Assembly: GCA_903837125.1 (NCBI GenBank)
Contig: CAILTG010000087.1
Coordinates: forward strand, 1 to 36,253
Length of the DNA: 36,253 nucleotides
Source: Candidatus Magasanikiibacteriota bacterium
Lineage (GTDB): Bacteria > Patescibacteriota > Patescibacteriia > Magasanikbacterales > UBA922
Direction of reading: 5' to 3'
Shown: in pieces, positions 10,731-18,100 of the stretch
Layout of the letters: every line of letters starts with the position of its first letter
Numbering within the stretch: the stretch's first letter is position 1
Notes under the pieces: model-generated
The model's input: only the letters and a program-made list of their open reading frames with translations
What the model was told of the DNA's origin: nothing
The model's database searches: none
Position numbers and translations under genes: made by a program

Positions 10731-11309
10731 TTATCTACTCAACAACTTCAACGCTTCTTTCAATAAATCTTCACTTTTTTTATTTTCGCCGCTTAATCCT
10801 TTTGCTACTTGTCTCACTTCATCTTTGGAATAACCCAAACTCACCAACGCATCCACAACTTCGCCCAAATTCCCCGACATTTCGCCACTCTGAACTCCGA
10901 ACTTTGAACTCTGAATTTTACTTTTCAATTCCACCACAATTCGCTCAGCTGTTTTCTTGCCAACCCCACTCACTTTGGTTAAATACTCCACATCACCCCT
11001 GGCAATGGCACCAGAGATCTCTTCAACCGTGCCAAGCGATAACAAATGCAAAGCCGATTTTGGTCCAATACCAGAAACATCTAAAAATTTTAAAAACAAA
11101 TCTTTTTGATCCAAACTTTTAAAACCATAAAGTTCCAGACTATTTTCTCGCACTGCCAAATAAACATTCAATTCCACTTCCTGATTATTTTTTAATTCTA
11201 AAAACAAAAATGGCGGCAAATTTATTTCATAACCAACTCCACCAGTTGTTAATACAGTAATTTTGTTATTATCTTTGTTGATTATTTTGCCAGTGATATA
11301 TGAAATCAT
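10731..11309 (-). CDS. ruvA: Holliday junction branch migration protein RuvA
   Basis: MISYITGKIINKDNNKITVLTTGGVGYEI, HhH motifs (VSGIGPKSAL, VSGVGKKTAERIVVELK). Confidence 0.95.
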   Translation of the reverse strand: MISYITGKIINKDNNKITVLTTGGVGYEINLPPFLFLELKNNQEVELNVYLAVRENSLELYGFKSLDQKDLFLKFLDVSGIGPKSALHLLSLGTVEEISGAIARGDVEYLTKVSGVGKKTAERIVVELKSKIQSSKFGVQSGEMSGNLGEVVDALVSLGYSKDEVRQVAKGLSGENKKSEDLLKEALKLLSR

Positions 11310-11344
11310 AGTGAGGTTATAATACATCTATTTTGTAATATTTT

Positions 11345-11390
11345 CAAGACACAAAAAACACCACTCTTTCAAGCAGTGTTCAAGTGATAA
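11345..11390 (-). terminator. terminator after tsf
   Basis: minus strand AACAC...GTGTTTTTT. Confidence 0.5.
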
Positions 11391-11410
11391 AGTTATTAAG
11401 TGGTTAGATA

Positions 11411-12058
11411 TTATTTAAGTTGTTCTGCCACTTCCGCGGCTAAATCATTCACTTTCTTTTGCATGCCTTCACCCAATTCAAATCTTGCAAAACGTCGTAC
11501 TGAAATTTTCTCACCAATTTCTCCAGTTTTTGCTTGCAACAATTTTTCAATTGTAGTTGTTTCGTCTTTGATAAATGGCTGTTCTAACAAACAATATTCA
11601 CTGTAATATTTACTCATCTTACCTTCCAAAATTTTCTCAATCATTTCTGCTGGTTTGCCTTCGGCTTGAAGCTGAGCGCGATAAATTTCTTTTTCTCTTT
11701 GCAAATCTTCTGCACCAACTTCTTCACGTGATAAATATTTAGGATTGGCAGCCACAATATGCATGGCAAGATCATTAATTAAAGTTTTAAAGTTATCTGT
11801 TTTGGCCACAAAATCAGTTTCACAATTTACTTCCACCAACACGCCAATTCTACCACCACCGTGAATATAAGAATAAATCAAACCTTCAGCGGCAATTTTA
11901 TCAGCCCGTTTAGCGGCCTTTAAAATACCTTTTTTGCGCAACAAATCAATGGCTTGTTCAAAATTTCCACCTGTTTCTTCCATAGCATTTTTACAATCCA
12001 TCATGCCAGCACCAGTTTTGGCGCGAAGATTGGCAATATCTTGTGCTGTTATAGACAT
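11411..12058 (-). CDS. tsf: elongation factor Ts
   Basis: LRAKTGAGMMDCKNAMEE, EVNCETDFVAK. Confidence 0.97.
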   Translation of the reverse strand: MSITAQDIANLRAKTGAGMMDCKNAMEETGGNFEQAIDLLRKKGILKAAKRADKIAAEGLIYSYIHGGGRIGVLVEVNCETDFVAKTDNFKTLINDLAMHIVAANPKYLSREEVGAEDLQREKEIYRAQLQAEGKPAEMIEKILEGKMSKYYSEYCLLEQPFIKDETTTIEKLLQAKTGEIGEKISVRRFARFELGEGMQKKVNDLAAEVAEQLK

Positions 12059-12126
12059 AGTATAAATTTTTAATTTTTAATTTGAAATTTTTAAACAATT
12101 TACAGTCTTGATCTTAATCTCAATTC

Positions 12127-12870
12127 TTATTTCACCTGTCCCGCAACCTTCACCACAGCACTGGCTTGAGCCAATTTATTTCTCTCCCACTCTTTATTTC
12201 CTTCTTTTACTGCTTCAGCTACCAAATCAACCATCATTTTAATAGAATTTACAGCATCATCATTGGCTGGAATAAAATAATCAGCTTCATCTGGATTGGC
12301 ATTGGTATCAGCCACACCAACAATAGTTATGTGCATTTTTTTGGCCTCAGCGACAGCGGTTCTTTCCTTTTGAAGAGAAGGAATAAATAAAGCATCTGGC
12401 ATTTTTTCAATAGTAGCTAAACCAGACAAATATTTATCCATCTTTACCAATTCTTTAGTCATTTTTAGTTGTTCTTTTTTAGTATATTTTTCAATCTCTG
12501 GTTTACCTTGAATTGCGGTCATCTCATTATAGTGTCTAATCAATTTTTTAATTTCCACGAAATTAGTCAACATTCCACCCAACCAACGCTCCACCAAATA
12601 AGGCATACCACAACTCACTGCTGCTTCCTTGACGATTTCTTTAGCTTGAGGCTTGGTAGAAATAAATAAAATAACTTTGCCTTCTGCAGCAATTTTCTTT
12701 ACAGCTTCCAAAGTTTCCACAAGTTTAACTTGAGTTCTGTCTAAGTCAATTACATGCACTCCGCCACGATCGGTATAAATATTTGGCTTCATTTTTGGAT
12801 GCCATCTAGACGATTGGTGCCCAAAATGGACGCCGGCCTGGAGCATTTCCAGGATAGTTGGTGTTTTCAT
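12127..12870 (-). CDS. rpsB: 30S ribosomal protein S2
   Basis: MLQAGVHFGHQSSRWHPKMKPNIY, ERWLGGMLTNF; start at internal Met (12870). Confidence 0.97.
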   Translation of the reverse strand: MKTPTILEMLQAGVHFGHQSSRWHPKMKPNIYTDRGGVHVIDLDRTQVKLVETLEAVKKIAAEGKVILFISTKPQAKEIVKEAAVSCGMPYLVERWLGGMLTNFVEIKKLIRHYNEMTAIQGKPEIEKYTKKEQLKMTKELVKMDKYLSGLATIEKMPDALFIPSLQKERTAVAEAKKMHITIVGVADTNANPDEADYFIPANDDAVNSIKMMVDLVAEAVKEGNKEWERNKLAQASAVVKVAGQVK

Positions 12871-12974
12871 ATACAAGTTTCCTTTAACCTCTTCCCGCGT
12901 ACCTCTTAAACCACGAGACATGATTTAAGAAGAGGAAATTTTTAGTGCGGAAATGGGTGATTAATAATGGCGAT

Positions 12975-13003
12975 ATGATACTGGAATTCTGGTTACTTGT
13001 CAA
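12975..13003 (-). promoter_or_regulatory. promoter of rpsB-tsf
   Basis: minus strand TTGACA-17-TATCAT. Confidence 0.65.
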
Positions 13004-13023
13004 GAGAGGCGTGTTAATAATTA

Positions 13024-13134
13024 TCAATTCACCTAATACCTAATTCACCTAATAAAATACCAAATGTATAATTTAAAAATTTGATATTGGACATTTTATT
13101 AGAAATTAGGTGAATTTGAAATTAAAAATTAAAA
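13024..13134. repeat. dispersed inverted repeat family 1, copy 2
   Basis: AATTCACCTAATACCTAATTCACCTAATAAAAT...GACATTTTATTAGAAATTAGGTGAATT. Confidence 0.7.
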
Positions 13135-13155
13135 CGGTTATTTCCCCACAAATAA

Positions 13156-13184
13156 TTGTTTAAAAAACTTAATTTTGCTATAAT
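13156..13184 (+). promoter_or_regulatory. promoter of AI-2E family gene
   Basis: TTGTTT-17-TATAAT. Confidence 0.55.
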
Positions 13185-13212
13185 ACAGTCACTATTAATT
13201 AATCATTCTTTT

Positions 13213-14280
13213 ATGCCTTTCAAAAACGAAAAAATGGGTTTTAACAAAATGCGTACTATTTTCTTTTTTAGCTTAATTGTTATCTTTGGATTAATAATGC
13301 TTTATTTAGTTAAACCATTATTTTATCCTATTTTTTGGGCAGCAATTCTGGCTATTATGTTTTACCCCACTTATCAGTGGCTGCTTAAACATCTTAAATC
13401 CCCAATTCTGTGCTCCTTTTTATGTTTATTAATGATAATCTCTTTAATTATCATTCCCTTAGTTATTCTTTCCATCTTGGTTATAAATCAATCAGTAATT
13501 TTATACCAAACCGCTGCCCAAGGTGATCTATTAATACAAGTTAAAGGAATTGGCACCTGGCTCTCACAAAGTAGCTTTGCCCCCTATTTAGAAAATGTGA
13601 GGACTTATTGGAATGAAAATTTTCAAGACCTGGCCAAGACTACCAGCACTTTTCTCTTCAACAATTTACAAAACTTAACTCAAAATTCAATCACTTTTCT
13701 TGGACTATTCTTTACCATGCTTTATGCTTTATTTTATTTCTTAAAGGATGGAGCAAGAATTTTAAAAAGACTAATGCATTTATCACCTCTTGGCGATAAA
13801 TATGAAGAAATACTTTACTCGCGCTTCACTTCTACTGCTCGCGCCACTTTAAAAGGAACCTTGGTAGTAGGTGCGATTCAAGGATTGCTTGGTGGAATCA
13901 TCTTTTTTATCACCGGAATTAAAGGTTCATTAATCTGGGGAGTATTAATGGCCGTGGCCAGCATTATCCCAGTATTTGGCACTTCCCTTATTTGGCTACC
14001 TGCAGGAATCATTATGCTGGCCCTAGGCAATACCTGGCAAGGTGTCACCATACTAATTGCCGGTTTTGCCATGATTGGCACCATTGATAATTTAATCCGT
14101 CCCAAACTAATAGGTAGAGATACTCAGATACATCCCCTATTGGTTTTATTTGCCACCTTGGGTGGTTTAATTATGTTTGGAGTATCTGGCCTAGTAATTG
14201 GACCTGTTATCGCCGCGCTCTTTCTAGCCTTTATCAATATTTACGATCAACATTATTCTACTGAATTGAAAAATAATTAA
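13213..14280 (+). CDS. AI-2E family transporter (PerM/YdiK-like permease)
   Basis: multi-TM; GLLGGIIFFITGIKGSLIWGVLMAVASIIPVFGTSLIWLPAGI; start after the promoter at 13213. Confidence 0.88.
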   Translation: MPFKNEKMGFNKMRTIFFFSLIVIFGLIMLYLVKPLFYPIFWAAILAIMFYPTYQWLLKHLKSPILCSFLCLLMIISLIIIPLVILSILVINQSVILYQTAAQGDLLIQVKGIGTWLSQSSFAPYLENVRTYWNENFQDLAKTTSTFLFNNLQNLTQNSITFLGLFFTMLYALFYFLKDGARILKRLMHLSPLGDKYEEILYSRFTSTARATLKGTLVVGAIQGLLGGIIFFITGIKGSLIWGVLMAVASIIPVFGTSLIWLPAGIIMLALGNTWQGVTILIAGFAMIGTIDNLIRPKLIGRDTQIHPLLVLFATLGGLIMFGVSGLVIGPVIAALFLAFINIYDQHYSTELKNN

Positions 14281-14312
14281 ACGTCCAAACACCAAGGTAC
14301 AACAATTTTAAA

Positions 14313-14340
14313 AGACGCGCCACGGCGCGTCTTTATTTAT
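14313..14340. terminator. bidirectional terminator
   Basis: AAAAGACGCGCCACGGCGCGTCTTTAT. Confidence 0.65.
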
Positions 14341-14846
14341 TAATTTTTAACTTGTTTTATCATCTCTTCTACCATTTCCTCGGCTTTTTGTTGCATTTCG
14401 GCAGATGACAGACCAACACCAACACCATTTTTTCCCGCCACAGCGGGATCCCGCTCGCTGCGGGATAACTCCTTTACTTGTTCACGAATTAAATCACCAC
14501 GCATTTTTTCTAATTCATCGCCATAATCTCTAATTTTTTTCTTCAATTCTTCAACTCTTTTTTTATCTTGTTTTACCGAGTCAACATCATCATTTTGAGC
14601 CAGCTGTAATTGTTGACGCAACTGACGAATAGCCAATAACACACTTTGCATGTGTAAGACAATATTTTGCATTTGCTTTTTACCCTGCCTTACTTCTTTA
14701 ACAATAATATCAGCCCGCTCCATAGCTGCCCCAGCCTTTAATTCATTATCTACTTCACCTTCCTTACTTTCTCTATTTTCAGCAGCCGCTTCCGCAGCTT
14801 CACGCGAATGCCTGCCAAATTCTGCTTGTTGGGTTTCTAAAGACAT
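14340..14846 (-). CDS. coiled-coil-rich hypothetical protein
   Basis: 168 aa, heptad-like K/E/Q/L pattern. Confidence 0.6.
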   Translation of the reverse strand: MSLETQQAEFGRHSREAAEAAAENRESKEGEVDNELKAGAAMERADIIVKEVRQGKKQMQNIVLHMQSVLLAIRQLRQQLQLAQNDDVDSVKQDKKRVEELKKKIRDYGDELEKMRGDLIREQVKELSRSERDPAVAGKNGVGVGLSSAEMQQKAEEMVEEMIKQVKN

Positions 14847-14953
14847 AATCTAACAAGATACAATATACCTGGAATAAAATACAAAGATATATTATCACTT
14901 TAAAGAACACTTGCCAAATCTAAAAAAGCATGATATATTTTGACTTAGTTTAA

Positions 14954-15037
14954 GCCCGGATGGCGGAACTGGTAGACGCACAGGACTTAAAATCCTGCGG
15001 TAGTAATACCGTGCGGGTTCGATTCCCGCTCTGGGCA
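14954..15037 (+). tRNA. tRNA-Leu (UAA)
   Basis: GCCCGGA/TCTGGGC acceptor, loop CTTAAAA, long variable arm, GGTTCGATTCC. Confidence 0.95.
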
Positions 15038-15072
15038 CAGGGCTTCGCTAAGGCTACGCCCTGTAAGCAAAT

Positions 15073-15104
15073 AAAATAACTCTACTTCAGTAGAGTTATT
15101 TTTT
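15073..15104 (+). terminator. terminator after tRNA-Leu
   Basis: AAATAACTCTACTTCAGTAGAGTTATTTTTT. Confidence 0.8.
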
Positions 15105-15120
15105 ATTCTTAATCTTAGTC

Positions 15121-15165
15121 TTAATCTTTTTTCCATTTAACCTCTGCCACTCCACTTTTCAAATT
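15121..15165 (-). pseudogene. remnant of the cob(I)alamin adenosyltransferase 3' end
   Basis: minus strand reads NLKSGVAEVKWKKD*; intact gene ends NWQSGVVEVKWKK*. Confidence 0.5.
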
Positions 15166-15172
15166 AAGAAAA

Positions 15173-18100
15173 CTAACTTAGCAATACCTTTATACCCGTA
15201 CTGGCCAATTTGGCCAATCTGCCCCAATTTTTTGGTTTTAATAAATCAGCAGAAAACAAATCTTCTAAATGATGCCCACCGGTAGGCAAAGCTTTAAGCA
15301 AATAACGTAAACCAGGCGCAGGCTTTACAAAAGACAAAATTTGAAAAGAAATTTGCGAAACTTTTTCCGCAAGCAAACCATCAGATTCAAGAATGAGTTT
15401 TAAAGTTTGGACTAATTTTGCTCGTTTTTCAACATCTATACTTGTCTCGGACATCTCTAAAATACTGGCAGTTACTGATTCCGCATTTTTAAACAAAATA
15501 CCTTTAAAAAATTTCCTCACTTGTTTAACTTGATCAGGCATTTCACCCACTGCCCCAGTATCAATCAACGTTAAAGTTGCATGGTCTTTGTCCACAAAAA
15601 TATTGCCATCATGCATATCAGCATGAAAAACTCCTGTCTCAAACAATCCCTCAAAAAGCAGTTCACCAGCTTTCCGCGAAGCAAGCGCATAAAGCTTGGG
15701 ATCACTTTTGGCCAATTTTTCTAAAGATATACCTGAAGCAAATTTTTCAATCAACATATCTATCGTGGCCTTTAAAACTTCTGGCACCTTCACTTGCCAT
15801 TCTCCTACCTCAGTGGGCAAACTGGCCCGCAAAGTATTAGCTCTTTTAGCTTCCAACTCAAAATCTACTTCATCATTCAATATGGCTCTTAATTCACCCA
15901 ATAAATTTTCCGGCACTTCTTTTCCGTGCCTACGCAACAAGTCAAAAATTTCTCCCACCACTTTTAAATCATGCTCTAAATATTTATAAGTTGGCCGCCG
16001 CGCTTTCATTACTTCCTTTTCTCTACCTCTTTTAAGCTCATGCACCTGCCCCATAGAACCAGTTGATAACATTTTACCTATCTTGGTTGTTTCCTCTGCA
16101 CCTGCTGAATTTTCATAAATTTGTGCCACTCCCAATTTGCTAAAAGGTGTTACTCCATCTTTAAGACGTGACAATTTTTCTTTGAGCTTAACAGACATTA
16201 CTGTTTTACCTTCGGCAAAGGGCATATGTTTGCTTTGTGATAATATTTGCCCCAATTTTACCCCCACAGCGCCAGATTGTTCCAAAAACAAAGTTATAAA
16301 TTCTTCAAATTCCAATTTCTCTTTACCTTTTTCTTCCATGGCCAAATACAAAGCAGTAAACAACTGCGACCGACGTTCGGGAATTGATGATTTAAACACT
16401 TGAACAAAAACCTCTTTCAATAAACTCCCCTCATTTTCTCCTAAATCAAATTTACTATCAAAAATATTTACTAAAAATTTCTCCATCAATTCACCCTCTT
16501 CTTCATTGGTTGGTTCCAAAACTCCTTTATCAAAAATCATCAACTCATTCAATGTTTGTTTTTTTTCTTTTTTGGTCATGCGCGCAAACTTTTCTCTTAA
16601 ATTTCCAAAATCTAAACCATACAGTCCAGAAGAAATCATTAATTCTTCTGGTGGTTCTTCGTTAATTCCCAAAAGCCAATTAATGTATTCTATCCTCTTT
16701 TTGGGTTCCAAACGCTTCATTTCAGTACGAATTACCTCTACTGCCACCACTTGAATTTCCTTTTCTTCTCCACCACCACGCATAATACCCGCTGTAAATA
16801 AGTTGCCTATTTTATTAACTTCCTTGGGAGTAAATTCATATTTTTCCAAATATTCAGACAAATATTGATCTCGGGCCAAAGACGGGTCTGGTAAATATTT
16901 TTTAATTAAACGCAAATGATCATCTGCATCTTTTGGTTCAATTTTTGATAATACCATTCTGCCCAAAATAATTTTCATTTCCGTAGAATCCAAAACTGGT
17001 AAAATTTGATCAAATAAATGTCGTAAAATTAGCGGATCAATTTTTTCTAATAATTTTTCACTAGGAAAATCCAAAGTATCTATAAATGAAACAAAAGCAG
17101 GCATTTCTTGGGCGTAAAGAGCTTTAAAGCCTAAATCTTCTATATGATCTGCCAAATCAGTAATACTTGAATCAGGTTTTTTTTCTAATCGCTTCCAAAG
17201 TTCTAATTTTAAACTTCTAATAGCCAAATAGTCCCTAAATTCATTGGTTGGCAATGTTGAGTTAATTTTGGCCAAATTCAACTCCAAACTTTTACTTTGA
17301 TCACAAAAATACTCCGGATTTCCACGATATAATTTCAAAACAGCCAATTGATATCCTTCTAACTGAAAAGAATAGGCACAATCATCACTTATCAATTCAC
17401 CTGATTCTTTCAATCTCACATACCTCTCTTTACAACCCTCAGCCAGCGCAGGTAATTCATCTTCAAGTTGTGTAGCCATCCTCATCATTTCGCCAACATT
17501 CAAACTATCATGTCCATCATGATAACCGCGATTTCTTAATTTACTCCATTTATAAAAATAATCCTTAATTGATTCAAACAATTCTTGGCTTGAACCATTT
17601 CTAATCCACCACTCATATAACAAATCATCTCTAAACTCAGAAGCTGGAAAATTTTCAGTTAAATCATTAATATTTAAATCTAAATCTTTAAAAATTTTCT
17701 TTAAGTTTTCATGTTCAGTATAACCCCAATAAGTGCGGTCACTATTAGCAGATAAAAAATTATTTAATTCATCATTATTTATTATTTTGGCAATTCTTTT
17801 TACTCCACTAACAATAATACTGTCTTTAATTTTTTCATACCCCATACTTTTCTTATTTTTTTCCTTTTTTTCCAAATTTTCATAAATAGCTGATAAGTAA
17901 TCAAATAATTTTTTTCTTACTTCCCAACCAATATTTTCATCCTCCATTATATTACTTAAATCTTCATGGGATACTTTGGCACCTAAATCCAAAACCAAAT
18001 AAACACAATCTATTGATTCTATTCCTAGTCTCACTGCATGAGCTCTTAAAGCTGTTTCATGCCAAGAACCTGAATCAAAAAAAGTTTCTTTAGACAAACT

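Noticed and set aside
10633-10833. 66-aa plus ORF between gyrA and ruvA
   Set aside because: Overlaps inverted-repeat element A and the ruvA 3' end; composition follows the hairpin, not a protein.
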